From contig CABYWI010000006.1 of the NCBI GenBank assembly GCA_902522585.1, positions 1-37,705 on the forward strand: a stretch of DNA of 37,705 bases, written 5' to 3'. The number at the start of each line of letters is the position of its first letter. Position 1 is the first letter of the stretch. Source of the stretch: an uncultured Alphaproteobacteria bacterium. Its GTDB lineage: Bacteria; Pseudomonadota; Alphaproteobacteria; HIMB59. Shown in pieces: positions 26,170 through 35,985 of the stretch. The notes below the pieces were generated by a model. That model was not told the origin of the DNA. It ran no database searches and worked only from the letters and a program-made list of their open reading frames with translations. Position numbers and translations under genes: made by a program.

Positions 26170-27477
26170 TTAATTGAATTCAGGGTACGCAACTGTAGTT
26201 AATTCAGCTTTGTCTAATCCTACTGCTTCAGTTTCTTCATCCACTCTTAAGCCAGTTGTTGCTTTTAGAATATAGAAGCCGATTGCACTTAAAGGTACAA
26301 CTAGAACTGCTGCAGCTAAGATACCGACAATTTGAACCATCAGGTCACCACCGCCAAAAATACCGACAGCTAATGTACCCCAGATACCCGCTACTAAGTG
26401 AGCAGAAATCGCACCGACTACATCATCAATTTTCATTTTATCTAACATTGGGATCGCGATTGTACACACGATACCTCCGATAGCACCGATGATCATTGAA
26501 ATAAAGTGATTGGTTAAATCAGGACCCGCTGTAATAGCAACTAGTCCAGCAATAGCACCGTTAAGAGCAATGGATAAATCAATCTTCTTATACATGATCT
26601 GAGATAAGATGATTGCCGCTACTACACCACCACATGCTGCAATATTTGTATTTACAACAACAATAGAAATTGCAACTGCATCTAATGCACTACCTAGGGC
26701 TAGTTGAGATCCACCATTAAATCCGAACCAACCAAACCAAAGAATAAAAGTACCTAAGGCAGCAAGAGGCATATTTGCTCCAGCGATTGGAGAGATTTTC
26801 CCTTCTTTACTATATTTACCAGCTCTTGGACCTAAAATGAGACAACCTACAACAGCTGCCCAACCGCCTACAGAGTGAACGATTGTTGAACCAGCAAAGT
26901 CGGAAAAGCCCATTTCAGCTAACCAACCGCCGCCCCATGTCCATGAACCATAGATTGGATAGATTATTCCAGTCATAATGGCTGCAAAAATCATAAATGG
27001 CCATACTTTAATACGCTCAGCACATGCACCAGATACAATAGAAATCGCTGTTGCACAGAAAACCATTTGGAAGAACCAGTCAGATGCAACTGAATAACCT
27101 GTATCTGCAATTGCAGCGACATTATCGGCACCATCTAGGAGGGCGAGTTCGTCAGATGAGGGATTATAGAAAGCCCCTCCTAGCGATCCGATCCAACCTG
27201 ATACGTCTACATACATTAAGCTGTAGCCGACTAGGTAAAACATAATTCCAGCAATAGAGTAAAGTGCAATATTTTTTAATAAAATAGCAGATGTATTTTT
27301 CTTACGAACAAAGCCTGCTTCTAACATTGCAAAACCTAAAGCCATAAACATGACAAGAATTCCACCAAATATAAAAAGGAATGTATTAAAGACAAATGCT
27401 GTCTCTGCGGACACTTCTGCACTAGCTATTCCTGAAACTAACAAAGATGGAATTAGAAATGATAATATTTTTTTCAT
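26170..27477 (-). CDS. amtB: Ammonium transporter Amt
   Basis: GFAMLEAGFVRKKNTSAILLKNIALYSIAG, DFAGSTIVHSVGGWAAVVG, ILWFGWFGFNGGS. Confidence 0.95.
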   Translation of the reverse strand: MKKILSFLIPSLLVSGIASAEVSAETAFVFNTFLFIFGGILVMFMALGFAMLEAGFVRKKNTSAILLKNIALYSIAGIMFYLVGYSLMYVDVSGWIGSLGGAFYNPSSDELALLDGADNVAAIADTGYSVASDWFFQMVFCATAISIVSGACAERIKVWPFMIFAAIMTGIIYPIYGSWTWGGGWLAEMGFSDFAGSTIVHSVGGWAAVVGCLILGPRAGKYSKEGKISPIAGANMPLAALGTFILWFGWFGFNGGSQLALGSALDAVAISIVVVNTNIAACGGVVAAIILSQIMYKKIDLSIALNGAIAGLVAITAGPDLTNHFISMIIGAIGGIVCTIAIPMLDKMKIDDVVGAISAHLVAGIWGTLAVGIFGGGDLMVQIVGILAAAVLVVPLSAIGFYILKATTGLRVDEETEAVGLDKAELTTVAYPEFN

Positions 27478-27486
27478 GGGATCTCC

Positions 27487-27858
27487 TTATTTAATTGCTT
27501 CCGCACCACGCTCGCCTGTACGAATACGAACAACATCAATGACATCAGTGACATAAATTTTTCCATCACCAATCTTACCTGACTTAACTGCTTCAGAAAT
27601 TGTTGTGATAACTTTTTCAACATCAGCAGATTCAACGAGAACTTCTGCTCTTGATTTTGGAAGAAAGTGTACCTCATATTCCGCGCCTCGGTACAATTCA
27701 GTGTGGCCTTTCTGGCGCCCATATCCTTTGGCCTCAACAATAGTCAAACCTTGGATATCCACACCAGTTAGTGCTTGTCTCAAGGCTTCAACTTTATCGG
27801 GCTTGATAATTGCTGTTACTAATTTCATTTTTACCTCACTAATTATTTTAGTATGCAA
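27487..27858 (-). CDS. glnK: P-II nitrogen regulatory protein (GlnK/GlnB)
   Basis: MKLVTAIIKPDKVEALRQAL, VEAKGYGRQKGHTELYRGAEYEVHFLPKSR, GDGKIYVTDVIDVVRIRTGERGAEAIK. True start probably MKLV at 27828, downstream of the listed Met. Confidence 0.95.
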   Translation of the reverse strand: MHTKIISEVKMKLVTAIIKPDKVEALRQALTGVDIQGLTIVEAKGYGRQKGHTELYRGAEYEVHFLPKSRAEVLVESADVEKVITTISEAVKSGKIGDGKIYVTDVIDVVRIRTGERGAEAIK

Positions 27859-27985
27859 AGGTTTATAAGGAGTGAATCAGAAAAAAAATAATGCTAAGAA
27901 GTGAGAGAAACTATGCGCTAAAGGAATAGTTCAAAAAAAGTCAATAAAATCAGCATTATAAGAACTTGCAAAAGATATTTTAAGC

Positions 27986-28675
27986 TTAAAGTTTTTTTTG
28001 ATTGATAACAACGTCAACTAAAATAGCTATTAGCAGGTTGAGCATCGTAATCCCACAGACAATGATAAAGCTAAAGAAATATATCCAAGCCCACCAATAG
28101 ATATCTTGAATCGGTAACATGACCTGCTCCCAAGAGGACAAGGTCAAAACCTGGAATAAAGTAATCATAGCTGTCCCTACATTTCCCCATCGACTAGGAA
28201 TATCCTCACTAAATAAAATTGATCCGATCGTAGAGTAAATATAGAGAATTATAAATAGAAGTAGACTGACATAAAAAACACGTTTTACAGATTGTAGTAG
28301 CGCCTCAATAATCATTTTTAATTCTGGAATGACAGAAATTATTCTTAAAACACGAAATACTCTCAGTAGTCGCAGTAAAAGAAAGCTTGAATTATTTGGA
28401 ATAGGAATCAAAGAGATACAAACTATTAAAGTATCAAAAACATTCCATCCACTTTTGAAAAATTGTGATTTTTTAGGTTCTCCTATAAATCGGATTGTAA
28501 TTTCGATTACAAAAAATATGGTGATTGAATAATCAAGTAAGTTAATTAAATTATTACTAAATTCTGATAACTCGTACGTATTGACACCGATAGTAAAGGC
28601 ATTAAAAATGATAATAGTTATAACTAAAAGTTGAAAAAATTTACTTTCTTTAATTTTAAAAAATGTTGTATTCAT
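27986..28675 (-). CDS. Single-domain voltage-gated ion channel (BacNav/NaChBac-like)
   Basis: Six-TM ORF, S4 LLLRLLRVFRVLRIISVIPELK, pore FQVLTLSSWEQVM. Confidence 0.88.
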   Translation of the reverse strand: MNTTFFKIKESKFFQLLVITIIIFNAFTIGVNTYELSEFSNNLINLLDYSITIFFVIEITIRFIGEPKKSQFFKSGWNVFDTLIVCISLIPIPNNSSFLLLRLLRVFRVLRIISVIPELKMIIEALLQSVKRVFYVSLLLFIILYIYSTIGSILFSEDIPSRWGNVGTAMITLFQVLTLSSWEQVMLPIQDIYWWAWIYFFSFIIVCGITMLNLLIAILVDVVINQKKL

Positions 28676-28732
28676 AGTTTTGAGAATAAAAGTTCACTCT
28701 ATTGTATTTTCCATCAAATCAAACTAATTAAG

Positions 28733-29881
28733 TTAAACCCTAAATAATAAGTTACTTAAATCTTTAATATCTTCATTCCAAAAAACATCATATTTAATAC
28801 GATCAAACTCCACATCGAAAACAGCAGACATCGCAGACGCATAAACAGATCTAGAGTCAATGGTGCTCTGTAAATCACGCCCTTGAAATAAGTTACTCTT
28901 TTTTAATCCAGGCCAATCTGTAAATACTTGAGATTTTTTTAATAAGCCCCCTGCCATTAAAATTGCTGAACCATAACCATGTTCTGTCCCATTACCTCCA
29001 TTTTGTTCAACGGTTCTGCCAAATTCTGTTAGTGTAAGTATTAGAGTATTTTCAAAATCACTACCCATACCAGCATGGAGGTTTTTGATAATTAAATCCA
29101 CATCTTGAAGGTTTTCAGCATGTTCTCCGTTATCTGTTCCCTGAGCTGTGTGTGTGTCAAAGCCCTCTAAATCAAATACAGCTACTTTTGGACCAAGTGG
29201 GTCCTTCAATATTTTAGCAGTTCTTTTGGAAAGACTCTCTAGTGACTCATCTCCTCCTTGCATTGTAAGAGGTCTGTTCATGATCACATTATATACTTCT
29301 TGTAGTTTATCCTGCTCAACCCCATCATAGGCCCTCGTTATTCTCTCAATAATTTCTCTTTTTGGAAGAGACATCCAAGTTGGGAAATAATTGTTATTTT
29401 TTTCTACTCCTCTTAATAAAAGAGGCATTGGTAAACTTAATGCTAGACTAGATCCATAAAGTCCTGCAGATTTCATTCCTCTTCCTAGCCATCCTGTTTT
29501 TTCGGTATAAGCTTTGAGTGCTCCTGTTTCCATAATATTTTGTCCATCAAAATGAGATCTTTCAGTATAAGGGATATTTGTTGCGTGAACGACAGAAGCT
29601 AAATTTTGAGACCATAAGATGTGAAGTGTTTTTAATTTTGGATGTAGTGAAAAATCTGAGTTAAGTTTTAGTTTATTTTTTAAGATCAGATCAGATCGAT
29701 ATTTGCCTATAAGACTATCGTTTACAGGAACAGCAGTTAATCCATCCATACCTCCACGAAGACTGATAATGACAATATTTTTTTTTGGGTTTTGAATAGA
29801 CCCATAGAGAGGAACATTGAAGTTTGAAAAGAAAATAGTAGCTAAACTACCCTTAAGAAAACTTCTTCTTGTGCAATTCAT
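28733..29881 (-). CDS. DUF1501 protein with Tat signal
   Basis: CTRRSFLKGSLATIF, ISLRGGMDGLTAVPVND, VFDLEGFDTHTAQGTDNGEHAENLQ, TLTEFGRTVEQNGGNGTEHGYGSAILMAGG. Confidence 0.92.
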   Translation of the reverse strand: MNCTRRSFLKGSLATIFFSNFNVPLYGSIQNPKKNIVIISLRGGMDGLTAVPVNDSLIGKYRSDLILKNKLKLNSDFSLHPKLKTLHILWSQNLASVVHATNIPYTERSHFDGQNIMETGALKAYTEKTGWLGRGMKSAGLYGSSLALSLPMPLLLRGVEKNNNYFPTWMSLPKREIIERITRAYDGVEQDKLQEVYNVIMNRPLTMQGGDESLESLSKRTAKILKDPLGPKVAVFDLEGFDTHTAQGTDNGEHAENLQDVDLIIKNLHAGMGSDFENTLILTLTEFGRTVEQNGGNGTEHGYGSAILMAGGLLKKSQVFTDWPGLKKSNLFQGRDLQSTIDSRSVYASAMSAVFDVEFDRIKYDVFWNEDIKDLSNLLFRV

Positions 29882-31335
29882 GCTCTCATCACCTCAGGGC
29901 TATTAGCAAATACAGCAAATCGATCAGCGCTAAATTTAGTCTCTTTTATGAGCTTTAATAAATTTTCTGGATGATCAAAATTTTTTTCAATTATATTTAC
30001 AAAATAATCTTGATTATAACTAACGTTAGGGTTTGCAATGTCATCCCATCTTCGGGCAGCCGCTAGTCTGCGAATAATCAATTCGGGTGATAGCCATTCG
30101 TCCTCTAAATCAATATAACCATTTGGTTGTTTAGCTCGATAAATCGGGTGACCAATTTCCCATAAAATATTTTTCACCAATTTTTGCGATCTATTTGGAT
30201 TTGATCCATTGAATTCAAAGCCTTTTGGATACTTATATAAATAATTTAAATCTAATATTTTTGCATTCTGTAATAGCCATAATTCAGGCATTGAAAATTT
30301 TTTTTGATTGAGTCCAAACTGGAATACCGTTTTCATAGTTGCTTTATGAATTTCAATTAAATTTCCGTCATTTTTCTCCCATGCTTTGACGATATTTGCA
30401 ATCATCTCATCTTTTGGATTGTCACAGATAAAATGCTGACAAAGTTTTTTTGCTACATGCTTTCGAGTAGAGGGATGGTTGGCTAGGTCCTTAATAACAA
30501 CCTTTAACTCTTTTCCTTTATTGACTGTATTGAAGTCTTTGATGTTATAAACTTTTCCTAAAATTTTATAAGGCCCTTGCTCATGATATTCAGGCTGAAA
30601 TTTAATGGGACCTGCTTCTAATTTCTTTTCACTCCACAAATGACGCCAACCCGTCATTACTTTTGCCATCTCGACAACATCCTCTTGAGTATAATTTGCT
30701 TCAGGTGATAAAGTATGAAGCTCAAGCAACTCTCTTGCATGATTTTCATTAAGGCCTACTTTTCGCTTGTTATTATCAGAATTTTCTCTTACTCCCTCTT
30801 TAGAGTTTGGTCCAATATTCTCTGCATTATCTAAATGATGAAGCATGCACCAAGAAGTTGTGACTGAATAAACTAAATCCTCAAAAGTATTAACCATATT
30901 AGGACGAATAACTTCTCTTTGATAAACACCAGTAGAAAAACTGGCTAAAAAATCTTTTTCACTAATAGCAAAAAAATTTCCCCAGAAATGCCACATCCTC
31001 TCAAATGCTGGTGAGCTTGAGGTAAGAGCTGTGGTGTGCCTTACAGATAGCTCCAAGGACTCAAAAAATTTCTCACCTGTAATCTTTCTGAGATGGTCTT
31101 TTTCCTTTTCATAAGCTAATCGATCATTTTTATGTTTTTCTCTTAGAACTTCTCTGTCCTGATAAACCCAATGGCCATATCTATCTCTTTGCTCATCTAG
31201 AGTTGGTAATTTTTTCTCCCAAACAAAATCAGGAACTGTATCAAATTGATTTTGAGCCCAAACTAATGGATCGCTAGGGATACTTTCTTCCACTCCGATT
31301 CCGAAAGCGACTTTTCTAAAATAATCCCTATTCAT
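29878..31335 (-). CDS. DUF1800 protein
   Basis: RMWHFWGNFFAIS, GLNENHARELLELHTLSPEANYTQEDVVEMAKVMTGWR, HPSTRKHVAKKLCQHFICDNP. 4-nt overlap with DUF1501. Confidence 0.92.
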   Translation of the reverse strand: MNRDYFRKVAFGIGVEESIPSDPLVWAQNQFDTVPDFVWEKKLPTLDEQRDRYGHWVYQDREVLREKHKNDRLAYEKEKDHLRKITGEKFFESLELSVRHTTALTSSSPAFERMWHFWGNFFAISEKDFLASFSTGVYQREVIRPNMVNTFEDLVYSVTTSWCMLHHLDNAENIGPNSKEGVRENSDNNKRKVGLNENHARELLELHTLSPEANYTQEDVVEMAKVMTGWRHLWSEKKLEAGPIKFQPEYHEQGPYKILGKVYNIKDFNTVNKGKELKVVIKDLANHPSTRKHVAKKLCQHFICDNPKDEMIANIVKAWEKNDGNLIEIHKATMKTVFQFGLNQKKFSMPELWLLQNAKILDLNYLYKYPKGFEFNGSNPNRSQKLVKNILWEIGHPIYRAKQPNGYIDLEDEWLSPELIIRRLAAARRWDDIANPNVSYNQDYFVNIIEKNFDHPENLLKLIKETKFSADRFAVFANSPEVMRA

Positions 31336-31369
31336 TCCCTTTTTAAGTTTAAAAAAGAATAATAATTTT

Positions 31370-31888
31370 TCAATTATTCCAGCTAACTAAAAACATCGCT
31401 TCATTTCTTCTGAGATTTGGGAGAGTAAATGGGCCATTATAGGTAGCTTTTATGGGCGGTTCTTTGAACTGAATATTTTCTTTTTTCAAACTATTTTTCA
31501 AAATTGATGAGTGCTTAAAAAAGTTTTTATCTGAAGCAAATCCTGAGTATCGGATAACTGCAAAATATCCAGCTTTAATGCTGGCGATCTCCACTGAATT
31601 GTTCAATGGCAAAGGGGCATTATTTTGATCAAATCGGTTAGGTAAGTAAAACTGCATTATTTGCTGATTGCCTGAGGCATATTGAGTGACAGGTGTGGTC
31701 ATTTCTATTTTTTCTGATTTTTGATTTTTTCCAGAAATATAGTTAAAAAGTTTTTGGAAACTCCCACCTTCATTGTTATGGCGAACTTGAATTACATAAC
31801 GCTCTTGATAATAGCGAATTTCAAAGTTTTCAAATTTTTGGACTACTTGATAACTAGTTTCCTCATAGGCCATAGTATTTTTTACCAT
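31370..31888 (-). CDS. SOUL heme-binding family protein
   Basis: YQVVQKFENFEIRYYQERYVIQV, EKIEMTTPVTQ, AGYFAVIRYSGFASD. Start MVKNTMAYEE chosen to avoid overlap with the next gene; the ORF extends to 31999. Confidence 0.82.
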   Translation of the reverse strand: MVKNTMAYEETSYQVVQKFENFEIRYYQERYVIQVRHNNEGGSFQKLFNYISGKNQKSEKIEMTTPVTQYASGNQQIMQFYLPNRFDQNNAPLPLNNSVEIASIKAGYFAVIRYSGFASDKNFFKHSSILKNSLKKENIQFKEPPIKATYNGPFTLPNLRRNEAMFLVSWNN

Positions 31889-31910
31889 GAAAAAAATTAG
31901 AAAAATATAT

Positions 31911-32462
31911 CTAATCAAAATCTTGCTGCGTTTCTTTAAGGTCATCGCCCCAAACACGATTATCACGAGGTATCCATCCTTTAATTTCTTTTCGATCACT
32001 AATACCGATACTGACTTTAAACATCTGTGGAGTAACCTCTAATAAATCAACTGTCTTTGGAGCTAAAATTTCTCCTTTTAAAATTGTCATCCATGACTCA
32101 GGGTCATAAGAATTTAAGGCATAGAGTTTTGTATTTTCTAATATCAACAATGTTCTTTTTCGGGTTAGTTGATTGTGATAAATCCACCCTTTGATCCCAT
32201 TAAATAATTCAATTCGATACCAGTCGATGTAATTGTTTCCAACGCTTTGATATTCTTCAATAACTTTAACAGGCATTCCTTGATGGGTAAGAAAGAATTT
32301 CTCTGTTTGTTCTTTGAAATCTCTTAAATCTGGATAATGGCGAAGCCAAGACTCTGATTTAGATAATGATTTATAATATGGAATATGTTTATCTGCAAAA
32401 GCTAAATAGGGAATTAGGATAAAAATTAATAATCGTATCACTATAAATAATTCTAAATTCAT
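31911..32462 (-). CDS. Bacterial SH3-domain secreted protein
   Basis: Signal-like N-terminus, GMPVKVIEEYQSVGNNYIDWYRIELFNGIKGWIYHNQLTRKRTLLI and a second SH3-like repeat. Confidence 0.8.
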   Translation of the reverse strand: MNLELFIVIRLLIFILIPYLAFADKHIPYYKSLSKSESWLRHYPDLRDFKEQTEKFFLTHQGMPVKVIEEYQSVGNNYIDWYRIELFNGIKGWIYHNQLTRKRTLLILENTKLYALNSYDPESWMTILKGEILAPKTVDLLEVTPQMFKVSIGISDRKEIKGWIPRDNRVWGDDLKETQQDFD

Positions 32463-32499
32463 AAAAATCGATTACAACGAGATTTTGAAAAAATAATTT

Positions 32500-33261
32500 T
32501 TAAAATTTAATTTTATAACCTTTAGAAAATATGTAGGCGATGGCCGATAAATTCATCAGACAGAAAATTGTAATCATTGAAAGACTTATCGCAATACTGA
32601 CATCTGCCATGTTGTAAAAACTCCATCGAAAACCACTCACTAAATATAAGACGGGATTAGCAAGAGATATTTTTTGCCAAAATTCAGGAAGCCAAGATAT
32701 GGAGTAAAGAGAACCTCCTAAGAAAACCATTGGTGTTATAATGATAGTTGGGATAAGAGATAATTGCTCCCAGTTCGTGGATAAAACTCCAATTAAAAAA
32801 CCAAGCAAACTAAAAGTTAGCGCTGTTAAAACAAGCATAAGAATCATTACCAAAGGATGAGCAATGGAGATTTCTACAAAAATACTTGCGGTACCTAAAA
32901 TCAATAAGCCTAAAACAATAGATTTCGATGTAGCAGCACCTACAAATCCCATCACAATTTCCCAAGATGATAAAGGCGCAGCATAAATCTCGTTAATAGT
33001 GCCGAGAAATTTAGGAAAAAATATTCCAGATGCAGCGTTTGATAAACTTTGAGTTAAAAGCACCAGCATCATCAGTCCAGGGACAATAAAAGATCCATAA
33101 CTTACGTCCTCAATTAAAGGGATACGAGAACCGATAGCGGAGCCAAAAACTACGAAATATAAGGATGTTGAGATAACCGGAGAGAGAATACTTTGAATGA
33201 TCGTTCGTCTCATTCGATCCATTTCATGAAGATATATTGCTTTGACACCAATCCAGTTCAT
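32500..33261 (-). CDS. ABC-2 type permease
   Basis: Six-TM ABC-2 protein, YGSFIVPGLMMLVLLTQSLSNAASGIFFPKFLGTINEIYAAPLSSWEIVMG. Confidence 0.9.
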   Translation of the reverse strand: MNWIGVKAIYLHEMDRMRRTIIQSILSPVISTSLYFVVFGSAIGSRIPLIEDVSYGSFIVPGLMMLVLLTQSLSNAASGIFFPKFLGTINEIYAAPLSSWEIVMGFVGAATSKSIVLGLLILGTASIFVEISIAHPLVMILMLVLTALTFSLLGFLIGVLSTNWEQLSLIPTIIITPMVFLGGSLYSISWLPEFWQKISLANPVLYLVSGFRWSFYNMADVSIAISLSMITIFCLMNLSAIAYIFSKGYKIKF

Positions 33262-34190
33262 GCGCTCTCCTTTAATAATTGTTCAAATATATTCTCTAGT
33301 GAGGTCTGGGCAGACTTGAGATCTTTCAGCTTAAGACCAGAGTTTTTCACTTCTTGAAGTAAAGCAGTAATTCCTGTGGTTTCAGCTTGAGAGTTATAAA
33401 TAAAGCATAATGCTTGCCCTTCATTAGTAATCGTTAGGTTATAATCTTTTAAGGAGTCAGGGATGCTCTCAATTTTTTCTTGCAGTTCAATAGTCAAAAG
33501 TTTTTGACCCATTTTTTGCATCAAGTCATCTTTATTCTCAGTTAGAATAATTTCACCATTATTGATAACAGACACTCGATCTGCAATTGCCTCAGCCTCT
33601 TCAATATAATGAGTTGTAAGAATAATAGTCACTCCTTTTTCTTGTAATTGCTTGACCACTCTCCACATATCTCTTCGCAATTTAATATCAACTCCTGCTG
33701 TTGGTTCATCTAAAAATAAGATTTGTGGTTCATGGCTTAGTGCCTTGGCGATTAGAGCACGTCGCTTCATCCCTCCTGAAAGCTCACGTAGTCGATTATC
33801 TTTTTTATCCCAAAGGCTTAAGTCTTTTAAAATTTTTTCGATGATTTCTGGATTATCTCTTTTTCCATATAGCCCTCTAGTATAAGAAACATTTTGAAAC
33901 ACCTTTTCAAATGCTTCTAGTTGTAATTCTTGGGGGACCAACCCAATCATTGAACGTGTTTTTCGAAAATCTTTAATGACATCGAAGCCGTCAACTGTAA
34001 TGCTTCCAGATGTAGGAATAACAACGCCACAGATGGCGTTGATAAGAGTTGTCTTGCCTGCCCCGTTAGGACCTAGAAGAGCTAGAATTTCACCTCGATT
34101 GATTTCGAGGTTTACTCCTTTGAGAGCTTCGAATTTGCCCGCATAGGTTTTTCGGACATTATCAATTTTAATTAAAGTACCAGATGTCAT
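33258..34190 (-). CDS. ABC transporter ATPase (exporter)
   Basis: LLGPNGAGKTTLINAICG, LSGGMKRRALIAKAL, LFLDEPTAGVD. Confidence 0.95.
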   Translation of the reverse strand: MTSGTLIKIDNVRKTYAGKFEALKGVNLEINRGEILALLGPNGAGKTTLINAICGVVIPTSGSITVDGFDVIKDFRKTRSMIGLVPQELQLEAFEKVFQNVSYTRGLYGKRDNPEIIEKILKDLSLWDKKDNRLRELSGGMKRRALIAKALSHEPQILFLDEPTAGVDIKLRRDMWRVVKQLQEKGVTIILTTHYIEEAEAIADRVSVINNGEIILTENKDDLMQKMGQKLLTIELQEKIESIPDSLKDYNLTITNEGQALCFIYNSQAETTGITALLQEVKNSGLKLKDLKSAQTSLENIFEQLLKESA

Positions 34191-34241
34191 GAATTAAATG
34201 AGGTACATTATATTATAAGTAATAAACAACAATATAGTTAT

Positions 34242-35129
34242 TTAAGTTGTTTTAGCCTTTTTACTTTTCTCTATTAAATAAGTGCTAATTAATACTGCAA
34301 CAAGAGCTACAATAATTTTATAAGTTATTTTTTCTCCTAAAAATAAATAACCAAAAATTAGACCAAATATAGGAATGATGTAGGCTACTTGGGACTGAAA
34401 CACCAAGCCATTATTTTTTAAAATGTAAAATCGCATCAACCAGGCAATTGCTGTGGCTACGACTCCTAAGTAGAACAAAGAGATCGTTGAAGACCATGAT
34501 GGTCGTAATTCAGTAGGATTATCAACGATAAATAAGATTGGCAGAAAGATGATTACTGCCCAAATGAGTATACTTGTAGTAACCGTCTCATTTTTTATAT
34601 GCTTTAGCTTCAATGAAAAGAGGCCTCCCAATGTATAGAAAAAAGGACCCAAAATAATAATTAGAGCATATAGAAAATTACTTTCATTAATTAAAAGGTC
34701 ATCAGAAAATAAATATATAATTCCCATAAAACCAATAGCAATACCTAAAAGTTTAAGAAGATTAATTCTTTCATCTTGAATAAAAAGCTGACCTAAAATA
34801 GTCGCAAAAATAGGAGCTGTCGACATTAATATCGCTGCCATGTTGCTTTGTACTTTTATTATTCCAAAAGAAATAAAAAAGAATGGAAGGATAAGATTCA
34901 CCACTCCAATTAGAGCATACATTTTCCAGTGTTCACCAAACGCTTCAATTTTAATTCCCTTCATCCAACAATATAAAACTAAAACTAGGGCTGCAAAAAA
35001 AATTCGACCAAATGCGAGAGTTATTGGAGTATAGGTATCGGAAGCAATCTTAATATTAAAAAAAGCACTTCCCCAGATCGCAGCTAGTGTAATTAGTAAA
35101 AAAAAGTCTTTGAGTGATGCTTTATGCAT
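34242..35129 (-). CDS. DMT superfamily (EamA) transporter
   Basis: Ten-TM EamA pattern, AAIWGSAFFNIKIASDTYTPITLAFGRIFFAALVL, GEKITYKIIVALVAVLISTYLI. Confidence 0.9.
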   Translation of the reverse strand: MHKASLKDFFLLITLAAIWGSAFFNIKIASDTYTPITLAFGRIFFAALVLVLYCWMKGIKIEAFGEHWKMYALIGVVNLILPFFFISFGIIKVQSNMAAILMSTAPIFATILGQLFIQDERINLLKLLGIAIGFMGIIYLFSDDLLINESNFLYALIIILGPFFYTLGGLFSLKLKHIKNETVTTSILIWAVIIFLPILFIVDNPTELRPSWSSTISLFYLGVVATAIAWLMRFYILKNNGLVFQSQVAYIIPIFGLIFGYLFLGEKITYKIIVALVAVLISTYLIEKSKKAKTT

Positions 35130-35812
35130 TAATCAAGGGTAAATTGAACACGCTTGTTCATTTTCCCTTTGCTCTCATATTTTAAAAATTTAAATTCACC
35201 AATCTCTTTTGTATTAGCCACATGGGTTCCTCCACAAGGTTGCAAATCTATAGTTCCTATTTTAACTAATCGAATTTGCCCATTAGTTCTAGGTGGTTGG
35301 ACAGAGAGAGTACGAACCAATTCTAGCTGTTGGTCAAGCTCCTCATTGGTAATCCATTGATAAGAAATAGGATGTTCTTGTTGAATAAAATCATTAATAA
35401 TTTGATTAAGTGTTTCAAAATCAAAAGTCTCCTCACCCAAATCAAAATCTATTCGACTTTTCTCCAAACCAATCGAGCCGCCAGTAACATAGTAAGGAAG
35501 AGCAGCACAAAGGAGGTGCATGCTGGTATGCATTCGCATTAGACGGAAACGATGGTCCCAATCAATGCTGCCTTGAATTTCACCAGAGGCCTCTTCGATA
35601 GCCTCTTCGAGGACATGGGCGATGCCTTTTTCATGTTTAATTGTATTGATAACATTGAATTTTTGGTCGTTAACCTCCAAAACTCCTTTATCGCCGGGTT
35701 GTCCTCCACTTTGAGCATAAAAACAGCTATCGGCAGTGATAATTTTTTCATCCTCAACGGCCACAATGGTAGCCTGAAATTCTTTAATATAACTATCGTT
35801 TAAATAAATCAT
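35129..35812 (-). CDS. Alanyl-tRNA editing protein (AlaX-like)
   Basis: ADSCFYAQSGGQPGDKG, RMHTSMHLLCAAL (HxxxH), QPCGGTHVANTKEIG (CxxxH). Confidence 0.92.
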   Translation of the reverse strand: MIYLNDSYIKEFQATIVAVEDEKIITADSCFYAQSGGQPGDKGVLEVNDQKFNVINTIKHEKGIAHVLEEAIEEASGEIQGSIDWDHRFRLMRMHTSMHLLCAALPYYVTGGSIGLEKSRIDFDLGEETFDFETLNQIINDFIQQEHPISYQWITNEELDQQLELVRTLSVQPPRTNGQIRLVKIGTIDLQPCGGTHVANTKEIGEFKFLKYESKGKMNKRVQFTLD

Positions 35813-35985
35813 TTTTTACTCTCTTCAATTTTATAATCCACACAAGCCTCTATACCTCCTTGTGAATTACTCTCGATTTTACACTCTTCATAGAAGCCAT
35901 AATACTCAAAAGTTGAAGCTACATAAAGGGCAACAACCATAATTGTAAAGACTGTGATGGCATAAATGGTTTGTTTAGATTTCAT
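35809..35985 (-). CDS. 58-aa single-TM small protein
   Basis: Manual translation MKSKQTIYAITVFTIMVVALYVASTFEYYGFYEECKIESNSQGGIEACVDYKIEESKK. Coupled by 4- and 3-nt overlaps to AlaX and helicase. Not in the ORF track. Confidence 0.75.
   Translation of the reverse strand: MKSKQTIYAITVFTIMVVALYVASTFEYYGFYEECKIESNSQGGIEACVDYKIEESKK

Noticed and set aside
26256-27245. Several plus ORFs over amtB
   Set aside because: Shadow frames of a well-conserved ammonium transporter.
27474-27868. 88-aa minus and 87-aa plus ORFs over glnK
   Set aside because: Alternate frames of the strongly conserved P-II gene.
27859-27985. Sigma-54 promoter upstream of glnK-amtB
   Set aside because: TTGCA strings exist but no matching GG/TGGC at the correct -24 spacing; only weak sigma-70-like TATAAT present, so not called.
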